NCBI RefSeq assembly: GCF_014202035.1
Contig: NZ_JACHFR010000005.1
Coordinates: 57,732 to 121,731 of the forward strand
Reading direction: 5' to 3'
Length of the DNA: 64,000 nucleotides
Source: Treponema rectale
GTDB lineage: Bacteria > Spirochaetota > Spirochaetia > Treponematales > Treponemataceae
In this document: piece by piece, positions 50,850 through 58,553 of the stretch
How the letters are laid out: each line of letters begins with the position of its first letter
How positions within the stretch are numbered: the stretch's first letter is position 1
Position numbers and translations under genes: made by a program
Notes under the pieces: generated by a model
Told to the model about the DNA's origin: nothing
Databases searched by the model: none
What the model saw: only the letters and a program-made list of their open reading frames with translations

Positions 50850-51713
50850 TTAACTGGCGGAAAGAAAGTCTTTTATTCTGTTAAGGTTCTTTTCTGCTGC
50901 TTTACGACCTTCCTTGTATACTCTCTTCAGTTCAGATTCATTTTTGCAGGTTCTGCTGATTCCAAGGGAGGTTTCGGGACAGATTACAAGAGCCCTGCCT
51001 TCTTTCTGAGCCTGAAATGCGTATTCGGTCTGGGCATTATACATTGCGGGGCGGTTTTTAATGGCTTTTATAAGTTCCGGGTATTTCCTTAATGCTATGT
51101 TCATTACTGCAGAAAGTTTTGACGGCTTTTTTCTGTAGTTTTCCGGCTGGGTAAGTATGACTACATTTTTTTTACAGCCGGCTCCTTCTGAAAATTTCAG
51201 TGGAATTGAATCAGTAATTCCTCCGTCAAGAAGAAGGGTTCCTTCCGCCTTTACCGGTACTGACACAAGAGGCATTGAGGCAGATGCGCGCATAAGTTCA
51301 AGCTCTTCATAATTACAGGAAGAAAGTTTGTGATATCTTGGAGTTCCCCTCAGAATGTCTGTTGTAACGGCAAAAAATTCCATGGGATTGTTTCTGTAGG
51401 TTTCAAAATCAAAAGGGTCAAGTTTTTCTGGAAGGGTATGGTAACAGAATTCTGCATTAAAAAGGTTTCCGGTTTTCAGGAAAGACTGCCAGCTGGAGTA
51501 GCGTTTGTCTCTGGCATATTTAAGGTTATACCGTAATGCCCTTCCGGTCTGTCGGGATTTAAAGTTGCAGCCGAAAGCAGCTCCGGCAGATACTCCCGTA
51601 GTCATGTCAAAGGTGATGTTGTTTTCGATGAATACATCAAGACAACCGCTTGTAAAAAGACCGCGCATTGCACCGCCTTCAAGAACCAGACCTGTTTTTA
51701 CTGTAGCTTCCAT
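50850..51713 (-). CDS. Patatin-like phospholipase
   Basis: 287 residues. Patatin fold with the oxyanion loop LVLEGGAMRGLFTSG, the nucleophile motif GVSAGAAFG (Ser42) and the catalytic Asp in LLLDGGITDSIP (about 163), forming a Ser-Asp dyad. It belongs to the YjjU/RssA-like small patatins, with no signal peptide, so it is probably cytosolic or membrane-peripheral and acts on lipids or acylated compounds. The start ATG 51713 follows a promoter by 6 nt with no SD. The gene stands alone, divergent from the sugar kinase. Confidence 0.9.
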   Translation of the reverse strand: MEATVKTGLVLEGGAMRGLFTSGCLDVFIENNITFDMTTGVSAGAAFGCNFKSRQTGRALRYNLKYARDKRYSSWQSFLKTGNLFNAEFCYHTLPEKLDPFDFETYRNNPMEFFAVTTDILRGTPRYHKLSSCNYEELELMRASASMPLVSVPVKAEGTLLLDGGITDSIPLKFSEGAGCKKNVVILTQPENYRKKPSKLSAVMNIALRKYPELIKAIKNRPAMYNAQTEYAFQAQKEGRALVICPETSLGISRTCKNESELKRVYKEGRKAAEKNLNRIKDFLSAS

Positions 51714-51719
51714 AGGGGT

Positions 51720-51748
51720 AAAATAGAGGAAGAAACTTATTTTGTAAA
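51720..51748 (-). promoter_or_regulatory. Patatin gene promoter, predicted leaderless
   Basis: Minus strand TTTACA (51743-51748), 17 nt, TATTTT (51720-51725), 6 nt to the ATG. Confidence 0.55.
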
Positions 51749-51815
51749 TACCTTAAATCAGTCTCCGGAAAGTGATTTTTTTTGATATTCCTGTAAAGAA
51801 AACTCAAAATTAATA

Positions 51816-51844
51816 TTGAAGGAAATTTTTATACGGATTAAAAT
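51816..51844 (+). promoter_or_regulatory. Promoter of the kinase-epimerase operon
   Basis: TTGAAG (51816-51821), 17 nt, TAAAAT (51839-51844). It gives a leader of about 60 nt ending in a GGGGGA SD, unlike the leaderless genes. Confidence 0.5.
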
Positions 51845-51912
51845 CTAAGAAAAGGTTTTCATAAAATGGCTGCAGTAAATTTTCAGTCACTTTTTGATTT
51901 TACGGGGGATTT

Positions 51913-53508
51913 ATGACTAAAGAAAAAATCATCGAGGAAATTTCCGGCGGAAAAGCTGTTCTGGGAATTGAATTCGGTTCAACAAGAATTAAGGCTGTTC
52001 TTATTAACAGTGAGCATGAACCTGTTGCAGGGGGAGCTTTTGACTGGGAAAACTCTCTTGTAGACGGTATCTGGACTTATTCACTGGATGAAATCCATAA
52101 CGGAATTTCTACTGCCTTTGCAGAAATGAAAAAAGATGTGGCAGAAAAATACGGTGTAAAGCTTACAAAACTTGCAGCTCTCGGTATCAGTGCCATGATG
52201 CACGGATATCTTGCCTTTGATTCAAACGATAAACTTCTGGTTCCATTCAGAACCTGGCGCAATACTATTACCGGTGAAGCTTCAAAAGCCCTTACTGAGC
52301 TTTTTAATTTCCCGATTCCTGAACGCTGGAGCATTGCTCATCTTTATCAGGCAATACTTAATAATGAGCCTCATGTTAAGGATGTTGCTTTCTTTACAAC
52401 TCTTGCAGGTTATGTTCACTGGATCCTTACAGGTAAGAAAGTTCTGGGAGTAGGAGATGCTTCCGGAATGTTCCCTATTGATGACAAAACAGGAAACTTT
52501 AACAGTGCAATGATTGCTCAGTTTGATAATCTTGTTGCAGATAAAAATTTCAGCTGGAAACTTGAGGGAATTCTTCCTGAAGTTCTTCCTGCCGGAAAGG
52601 AAGCCGGTGTTCTTACAAAGGAAGGTGCTGCATGGCTTGACCGTGACGGAACTCTTGAAGCCGGTTGTGTTCTTGCTCCTCCTGAAGGAGATGCCGGAAC
52701 AGGTATGGCTGCTACAAATTCCGTAGCACCACGCACTGGTAATGTAAGTGCCGGAACTTCAATTTTCAGCATGGTTGTTCTGGAAAAGCCTCTTGCAAAG
52801 ACATATCTGGGGCTTATAGATGTTGTTACAACTCCGGACGGAAAACCTGTTGCCATGGTTCACGGAAACAACTGTACCGGTGAATATGATAAATGGATTA
52901 AGATGTTTGGAGAAGCTGCAACGCTTCTTGGTGCCAAATTTGATAAGGGCGAACTTTATCAGGCCATGCTTACAGCGGCTCTTAGCGGAGACAAGGATTG
53001 CGGCGGATGTGTTCCATACAATTATATTTCCGGAGAAAGCATTACGGGCTTTACTGAAGGCCGTCCGCTTTTTGTCCGCACTCAGAATGCAAAGCTTAAC
53101 CTTGCCAATTTTATGAGAAGCCAGCTTTTTACTGCTCTTGCAGCCCTCAGAGTTGGAATGGATGTTCTTTTTGAAGAAAAGGTTCCTCTTGAACGTCTTA
53201 CGGGACATGGCGGCTATTTTAAGACAGAAGGCGTCGGTCTTCCGTTTATGGCTGCTGCAATGCACACTCCTGTAAGTGCAATGAGTACTGCCGGTGAAGG
53301 CGGTCCATGGGGAATGGCAGTTCTTGCTTCTTATGTCCTTAACGGAGGCGGAGAATCCCTTAGCAGTTATCTTGAATCAAAAGTATTTGCATCTGCAAAG
53401 ATAGAAACTGTAAAACCGGAAGCTGCAGATGTTGAAGGATTCAATGCATTCCTTGAAAACTATAAGAAGGGACTTGCTGCAGAAAGAGCTGCCGTAGAAA
53501 ATCTTTAA
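51913..53508 (+). CDS. FGGY-family sugar kinase, probable L-ribulokinase or xylulokinase
   Basis: 531 residues. FGGY kinase fold: the N-terminal phosphate loop LGIEFGSTRIKAVLI, ALGISAMMHGYLAFD and WRNT, the second-domain ATP site GTSIFSMVV and TGHGGYFKTEGVGLPFMA, and STAGEGGPWGMAVLASYVL. Such kinases phosphorylate a pentulose or related sugar. The adjacent gene encodes an L-ribulose-5-P 4-epimerase-type enzyme, which argues for L-ribulose (arabinose pathway), but no araA isomerase is in the window and L-xylulose or D-xylulose remain possible. Good SD; 19 bp before araD. Confidence 0.87.
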   Translation: MTKEKIIEEISGGKAVLGIEFGSTRIKAVLINSEHEPVAGGAFDWENSLVDGIWTYSLDEIHNGISTAFAEMKKDVAEKYGVKLTKLAALGISAMMHGYLAFDSNDKLLVPFRTWRNTITGEASKALTELFNFPIPERWSIAHLYQAILNNEPHVKDVAFFTTLAGYVHWILTGKKVLGVGDASGMFPIDDKTGNFNSAMIAQFDNLVADKNFSWKLEGILPEVLPAGKEAGVLTKEGAAWLDRDGTLEAGCVLAPPEGDAGTGMAATNSVAPRTGNVSAGTSIFSMVVLEKPLAKTYLGLIDVVTTPDGKPVAMVHGNNCTGEYDKWIKMFGEAATLLGAKFDKGELYQAMLTAALSGDKDCGGCVPYNYISGESITGFTEGRPLFVRTQNAKLNLANFMRSQLFTALAALRVGMDVLFEEKVPLERLTGHGGYFKTEGVGLPFMAAAMHTPVSAMSTAGEGGPWGMAVLASYVLNGGGESLSSYLESKVFASAKIETVKPEAADVEGFNAFLENYKKGLAAERAAVENL

Positions 53509-53527
53509 TGACGGAGGTAAGAAAAAA

Positions 53528-54247
53528 ATGTCAAAATATCAGAGTTTAAAAGAAGAAGCATTTGAAGCAAACATGCAGATTCCTGCACAGCATCTTGCCC
53601 TTTATACATGGGGAAACGTAAGTGCCTTTGATCCTGCACTGGGTGTATTTGCCATAAAGCCAAGCGGAGTTCCTTACCCGGAACTTACTGCAGACAGTAT
53701 GGTTGTTGTTGATCTTGAAGGAAAAGTTGTCGAAGGAACCTTGAGGCCTTCTTCTGACACTCCTACTCATGCAGTTTTGTATAAGGAATTTGCTGTTGCA
53801 GATAAGGCAAATATCCGCGGAATCATTCATACTCATTCAACTTATGCAGTATCCTGGGCTCAGGCTTTAAAGCCGGTTCCGCTTTTCGGAACAACCCATG
53901 CTGACCACATTCAGACTGAAGTACCATGTACTCCATATCTTTCAAAGGAAGCAGTTCAGAATGATTATGAAAAAGAAACAGGAAACCTTATCGTAAGTCA
54001 TTTCCGTTCACTTAAGCTTAATCCAAATGAAGTAAACATGGTTCTTGTAGGCGGTCACGGTCCGTTCTGCTGGGGTGCTACTGCAGATAAGTCTGTATAC
54101 AATGCGGCAGTTCTTGAAGAAGTAAGCCACATGGCAATGAATACTCTTGCAATTAATCCTGCTGCAGCTCCTCTTCCTGATTACATCATTCAGAAGCATT
54201 ATCTGAGAAAGCACGGACCTAATGCATATTACGGTCAGTCAAAGTAA
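53528..54247 (+). CDS. araD: L-ribulose-5-phosphate 4-epimerase
   Basis: 239 residues of the class II aldolase/adducin family. The phosphate site TWGNVSAFDPALGVFAIKPSGVPY and SSDTPTHAVLY, the zinc His pair in GIIHTHSTYAVSWAQ, the catalytic Asp region in GTTHADHIQTEVPCTPY and the third Zn His in LVGGHGPFCWG are present. It converts L-ribulose-5-P to D-xylulose-5-P. AraD, UlaF and SgbE are close relatives, and the 4-epimerase call rests on overall fit and the adjoining kinase. SD GGAGG; the operon ends in a strong terminator. Confidence 0.92.
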   Translation: MSKYQSLKEEAFEANMQIPAQHLALYTWGNVSAFDPALGVFAIKPSGVPYPELTADSMVVVDLEGKVVEGTLRPSSDTPTHAVLYKEFAVADKANIRGIIHTHSTYAVSWAQALKPVPLFGTTHADHIQTEVPCTPYLSKEAVQNDYEKETGNLIVSHFRSLKLNPNEVNMVLVGGHGPFCWGATADKSVYNAAVLEEVSHMAMNTLAINPAAAPLPDYIIQKHYLRKHGPNAYYGQSK

Positions 54248-54284
54248 GGTTTTTTAACTTTATTTATAGAAGGAATTATTACTT

Positions 54285-54320
54285 TCCCGGAAATCAGTTC
54301 AGGTTTCCGGGATTTTTTTT
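54285..54320 (+). terminator. Terminator of the kinase-epimerase operon
   Basis: TCCCGGAAA (54285-54293) pairs with TTTCCGGGA (54304-54312), followed by eight Ts. It runs up to the stop of the opposite small gene. Confidence 0.9.
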
Positions 54321-54543
54321 AGATGCAGGTCTTAAAAAGAGAATCAACTTCTTCCTGGGTTACGCGGCAGCCGGTTATTTCAGATGGAGCCGTAACTCCT
54401 GCCCTGGCTGTATTCCGTTTAATATTCTTGCGAATTTTTGCACAAAAGTCAGTTACAATTCCGGAAGTTTTTTTTTCAGCAGTGTGAGCCCTAAAAAGTT
54501 TATCCAGGTCATCCTGTGAAAGAGATATGCTTGCTTCCGCCAT
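54319..54543 (-). CDS. Small protein with two FliM-N-terminus-like motifs
   Basis: 74 residues, conserved function unknown. Near the N-terminus it has LSQDDLDKLF (8-17) and at the C-terminus VTQEEVDSLF (61-70), both close to the LSQxEIDALL segment at the start of FliM/FliY, which binds phosphorylated CheY. The 40 residues between are basic and probably helical (CAKIRKNIKRN). No FliM middle domain or SpoA domain is present. A clear GGAGG SD lies 7 nt before ATG 54543, in preference to the start at 54558. A CheY-P-binding adaptor or sink, or a decoy of a motor part, is possible but unproved; a chance resemblance of a short motif cannot be excluded. Confidence 0.65.
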   Translation of the reverse strand: MAEASISLSQDDLDKLFRAHTAEKKTSGIVTDFCAKIRKNIKRNTARAGVTAPSEITGCRVTQEEVDSLFKTCI

Positions 54544-54670
54544 ATATATAGCCTCCAAAAAAAATCCATGTATTTTTAATTAGGTTTTCTATAATTGTAT
54601 GCCAGAATTTTTCAGAATACAAGGAAAACCTTTTCATACGTTCAGGAAATAAAAAAAAATAATTTTAAAT

Positions 54671-54713
54671 TTGACAATTCTTAATCAACACGTGTAAAAT
54701 AAACGTGTTGATT
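54671..54713 (+). promoter_or_regulatory. Promoter and operator of the MalEFG-GH35 operon
   Basis: TTGACA (54671-54676), 18 nt, TAAAAT (54695-54700). A perfect inverted repeat, AATCAACACGT (54683-54693) and ACGTGTTGATT (54703-54713), surrounds the -10 box with a 9-nt gap. A bound regulator would block transcription. No adjacent regulator gene. Confidence 0.75.
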
Positions 54714-54740
54714 TAAAAAATCTGCTTTATGGAGGAGATT

Positions 54741-55943
54741 ATGAGCAGAAGGTTTATAGTTGTTTCTGTGATTTTTCTTGCTGCCCTTGTATGGCTTTCT
54801 TTGCCGGATATGAAAAAAACTGATGACGGCAGGATTACCATTACAGTCTGGGAATCTTTAGGCGGCCCGGATGAGTTTATAAAAAAAGCGGGGGAAGCTT
54901 ATTCAGAACTTCATCCGGATGTAAAGATTAAATTTGTAAATGTAGAACTTGGTGATGCGGTAAGTCAGGTTGCTTTGGATGCTCCTGCAGGGGTAGGACC
55001 TGATCTTTTTGCAGCGCCTCATGATAAACTTGGTGAACTTTATAATATGGGCCTGGTTTTTGCCGTGGAAGATCCGGACAGATTAAAGGAACAGGTTCTT
55101 GCTTCCTGTTCCCAGGCTGTTACGTACAACGATATTATGTTCGGTTATCCTGTCAGTGCAGAAACTTATGCGCTTTTCTACAATAAAAAATATATTTCTG
55201 AGAAGGATGTTCCTCAGAAGTGGAGCAGCCTTCTTAACTGGTGCAGGGAGTTTAATGCAAAAAATCCAGGTAAATACGGTTTTATGATGGATGCAGGTTC
55301 CGGATACTATACGATTACTTTTGCGTCTAAAAACGGAAACAGGCTTTTTGGTGCAGACGGTCGGGATTCAGAACATACATATCTTAATACTCAGGATGCC
55401 GTACAGGGAATGACTTTTTTTCAGGATATGAGGAGTGCGATTCTTGATGTTCCTGCTGCGGATTTAACAACTGCCACTTGTGATGATTCATTCCGCTCTG
55501 GAAAAGTTGCAATGTATATAACTGGTTTGTGGAATGTAAAAAGTTTTGAGGAAGCCGGTCTTGATTTTGGTGTAGCTAGTCTTCCTGCACTTCCCGGGGA
55601 AGATACTCCTTCTCCTTCTTTCAGCGGAACCCGTGCAATGTATGTAAGTGCTTTTTCTAATCATGAAAAGATAGCTGCTGATTTTGCAAAATTCCTTATT
55701 TCTCCAGAAATGCAGCAGCTCAGGTTTGAAATTACCGGTGCGCTCCCTTCAATAGATGTAGCTGTAGAAAGTCCATATATCAGCGGATTCCTCAGACAGC
55801 TTGATTATTCATTCCCGATGCCTTCCATTGACCGTATGTCTGCTTTCTGGGCTTCCATGGACAGTGCATCAAAAAACATCTGGGACGGTGCAGATGTACA
55901 GACAGAACTTAATGCCTGTGACCGTACGATTTTGTCTAAGTGA
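54741..55943 (+). CDS. MalE-type sugar-binding protein of ABC transporter
   Basis: 400 residues. Family 1 solute-binding protein: ITITVWESLGGPDEFIKKAGEAY, GVGPDLFAAPHDKLGELYNMG, GYPVSAETYALFYNKKYI and a C-terminal AADFAKFLISPEMQQLRFEITGALPS. The N-terminus is a hydrophobic helix (IVVSVIFLAALVWLSL) without a lipobox Cys, so it is probably held by an uncleaved signal anchor rather than lipid, unlike most treponemal binding proteins. SD GGAGGAG before ATG 54741. Ligand is an oligosaccharide by context with a GH35 beta-galactosidase, maybe galacto- or arabino-galactooligosaccharides. Confidence 0.87.
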   Translation: MSRRFIVVSVIFLAALVWLSLPDMKKTDDGRITITVWESLGGPDEFIKKAGEAYSELHPDVKIKFVNVELGDAVSQVALDAPAGVGPDLFAAPHDKLGELYNMGLVFAVEDPDRLKEQVLASCSQAVTYNDIMFGYPVSAETYALFYNKKYISEKDVPQKWSSLLNWCREFNAKNPGKYGFMMDAGSGYYTITFASKNGNRLFGADGRDSEHTYLNTQDAVQGMTFFQDMRSAILDVPAADLTTATCDDSFRSGKVAMYITGLWNVKSFEEAGLDFGVASLPALPGEDTPSPSFSGTRAMYVSAFSNHEKIAADFAKFLISPEMQQLRFEITGALPSIDVAVESPYISGFLRQLDYSFPMPSIDRMSAFWASMDSASKNIWDGADVQTELNACDRTILSK

Positions 55944-55968
55944 TTAAAATTTTTTCCGGAGGAACACA

Positions 55969-57285
55969 ATGACTTTGGCTTTAAACGGCAGTTCAGAAAA
56001 GAAAGTGACAAGAACAGCAGTGTGCTTTATGGGACTTTCTCATCTGCTTTATTTGAAAGAATACCTTAAGGGAATTATTTTTGCCCTTATTGAAATCGGA
56101 TTTATCGGATGCATTCCTTTTATTGCAGGTAAGATAAAAGATCTTATTACTTTGGGAGATCCGCATCCGGAACTTGCAGCCCGCTATCGTGATAATTCTA
56201 CATACATGCTTATTGACGGAATTCTTGTGCTTGCGTTTATTTTCATTTTCGTTGCCCTGTATGTTATTTCGGTACGGAGTGCAAAAAAATCATATGGAAT
56301 TTACTGCAGGACAGGCAGGTATTCCAGTCAGAAAATATCGGAGAGCCTTAACAACGCATTCCCTACGTTTGGCATTGCTCCTTGTGTAGTAATGCTTCTT
56401 ATATTTGTTGTAGTTCCTCTGGTATTTAGTATTGCCGTAGCTTTTACAAACTACAGTTCGCCTTATCATTTGACTCCGGCAAAAACTGTAGACTGGGTAG
56501 GAGCTGATAATTTCATAAGCCTGATTTTTGGCGGAACAGGCTGGTCTGCAGGATTTGCACGCATTGCAGTATGGACTTTAGTCTGGGCCGTGCTTTCTAC
56601 TTTTACCTGTTACTTTGGAGGGCTTATCGTTGCAATTCAGCTGCAGGAAAGCGGAATCAGATTTTCTCCGGTATTCAGGTTTATTTTTATCCTCCCGTAC
56701 GCAGTTCCTTCCGTAATAACGATGCTTGTATGGAAGAACATGCTTAACGGAACTTTCGGTACCATTAACAGAACTTTGTGGGCTCTCGGTATTGTAAAGC
56801 ACGGTACGGTAATTCCGTGGCTTGGAGATGCAACTCTTGCCCAGATAATGTGTATTGTCGTAAATCTCTGGGCCGGATTCGGTTACTTTATGATGCTCTC
56901 AATGGGAACTATGACGGCAATTCCAAAGGATCTGTATGAAGCTGCCCGCATTGACGGTGCAAACAATGCTCAGGTAATGCGCCACATTACTCTTCCACTT
57001 GTTTTGTTCCAGACTATGCCTCTTATCATCATGAGCTTTACCCACAACATTAATAACTTCGGAATCATTTACTTCCTTACAGGCGGAGAACCGACTGTTG
57101 CCGATACGACGACAACCAGGGCCGGTGGAACTGATATTCTGGTAACGTGGATTTATAAACTTACAATGAATCTTATGCGTTACGATTTTGCTTCGGTAAT
57201 AGCCGTACTTATCTTTGTCGTACTTGCGCCGTTTGCAATCTATCAGTTTAAGAATACTAAGGCTTACAAAGAAGGAGAACTGTAA
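55969..57285 (+). CDS. MalF-type sugar ABC transporter permease
   Basis: 438 residues, with an N-terminal pair of extra membrane helices (FALIEIGFIGCIPFIAG and a second at about 75-95) before the six-helix permease domain. The cytoplasmic EAA loop, which contacts the ATPase, reads YEAARIDGANNAQVMRHITLPLV. It resembles GanP/MalF-type permeases. An SD (GGAGG) lies 8 nt upstream; the stop TAATG overlaps the MalG start. It needs an MsmX/UgpC-like ATPase, which is absent from the window and is probably shared from elsewhere. Confidence 0.92.
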   Translation: MTLALNGSSEKKVTRTAVCFMGLSHLLYLKEYLKGIIFALIEIGFIGCIPFIAGKIKDLITLGDPHPELAARYRDNSTYMLIDGILVLAFIFIFVALYVISVRSAKKSYGIYCRTGRYSSQKISESLNNAFPTFGIAPCVVMLLIFVVVPLVFSIAVAFTNYSSPYHLTPAKTVDWVGADNFISLIFGGTGWSAGFARIAVWTLVWAVLSTFTCYFGGLIVAIQLQESGIRFSPVFRFIFILPYAVPSVITMLVWKNMLNGTFGTINRTLWALGIVKHGTVIPWLGDATLAQIMCIVVNLWAGFGYFMMLSMGTMTAIPKDLYEAARIDGANNAQVMRHITLPLVLFQTMPLIIMSFTHNINNFGIIYFLTGGEPTVADTTTTRAGGTDILVTWIYKLTMNLMRYDFASVIAVLIFVVLAPFAIYQFKNTKAYKEGEL

Positions 57286-58532
57286 TGACACGTGCAGGTA
57301 ATATTGTTAATAAGACGGTTATTTACGTTGTATTTGTTTTGATTTCCATAGCAGTATTTTATCCGCTGGTTTATGTAGTAGCCGGTGCTTTTGCTCCAGG
57401 TTCAGGTATTTCTGACATGAGCATCGTTCCTTTTACAAGAGAATATACTGTTGATGACGGCAGTGAAAAAAATGGTGCTGTTTTTGATAAAACCTCTGAT
57501 TCTTACCGCGGTTCCGGAAACATACAGGCTTTTGTCCTTGCTTCTGAATTAAAGGGAAGGGAAGTGCTTGGTGTTGATATTACAGTTGAAGGGGCTGCTG
57601 CCGGTGAATGGTATACGGCTGTTGCAGGAAATGAATGGAAAAATGAAATAAGGCTTTCTCCTGAAACAGATGCAGAAACTCAGGCGGTAACATACAAAGG
57701 TTCAACATCGGATCCGGAGTTTATAAAGGCATATGTTACAGAAGGACTTGGTCTTGCGGCAAATGCTGATGCTTTTCCTTCAAAAGTAAGTGTTTGCTTT
57801 ACTGTAAAAGATACAGGACCTGTACCGGAAACTCATTTTACTTTTAAGGGAGCCTTCACTTTAAAACATTTTAAGTATCTTTTTACTCAGACTCAGTACT
57901 GGCTCTGGTTTAAGAATACGCTTGTGATTTCTTTGTGGACGGCACTGCTTACGGTAATTATTTCTTCCATCAGTGCCTATGTATTTTCCCGCTTTCATTT
58001 TGTGTTTAAGAAGACGCTTATGATGAGCCTTCTGGTTCTTCAGATTTTCCCTTCGTTCGTCGGCATGATTGCTATTTATGTAATTCTTAACCGTATAGGC
58101 GGACTGGATACTCTCTGGGGACTGGTTCTTGTTTATGTTGCAGGTAACATTCCTTATAACACCTGGATGGTAAAAAGCTATATGGATACTGTAAGCCGTA
58201 ATCTTGATGAGGCAGCCCGTATTGACGGTGCAAGTCATTTCAGGATTTACAGCACCATAATTCTTCCTGTAACAAAACCTATAATCACGTTCCTTGCAAT
58301 TTCAAGCTTTACGGGGCCATGGATGGATTTTATTTTCCCTAAGATGGTTCTCCGCAGTCCTGAAAAACAGACTCTGGCAATCGGACTGTTCAGTTTTGTT
58401 TCTGATAAGAAACAGGAGTTCACGACATTTGCAGCCGGTTCCCTGATTATTTCAATTCCATTCATCATTTTCTTCCTTCTTACTCAGAGAAGCATGATGG
58501 TTTCAATGGGATCAGGTGCCGTAAAAGAATAG
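57285..58532 (+). CDS. MalG-type sugar ABC transporter permease with large periplasmic insertion
   Basis: 415 residues, versus about 280-300 for typical MalG. The first membrane helix (VIYVVFVLISIAVFYPLVYVVAGAF) is followed by some 130 residues (about 42-175), rich in Asp, Glu and Thr and probably beta-structured, before the usual five-helix domain and EAA loop DEAARIDGASHFRIYSTIILPV. The insertion lies on the periplasmic side and might contact the binding protein. Overlaps malF (ATGA-type junction) with an AGGAG SD. Third gene of the operon. Confidence 0.92.
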   Translation: MTRAGNIVNKTVIYVVFVLISIAVFYPLVYVVAGAFAPGSGISDMSIVPFTREYTVDDGSEKNGAVFDKTSDSYRGSGNIQAFVLASELKGREVLGVDITVEGAAAGEWYTAVAGNEWKNEIRLSPETDAETQAVTYKGSTSDPEFIKAYVTEGLGLAANADAFPSKVSVCFTVKDTGPVPETHFTFKGAFTLKHFKYLFTQTQYWLWFKNTLVISLWTALLTVIISSISAYVFSRFHFVFKKTLMMSLLVLQIFPSFVGMIAIYVILNRIGGLDTLWGLVLVYVAGNIPYNTWMVKSYMDTVSRNLDEAARIDGASHFRIYSTIILPVTKPIITFLAISSFTGPWMDFIFPKMVLRSPEKQTLAIGLFSFVSDKKQEFTTFAAGSLIISIPFIIFFLLTQRSMMVSMGSGAVKE

Positions 58533-58553
58533 AAAAATATTGGAGTAAAAAAA

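Noticed and set aside
52759..53265. 168-codon open frame on the minus strand
   Set aside because: Antisense to the FGGY kinase; no start context and no motif.
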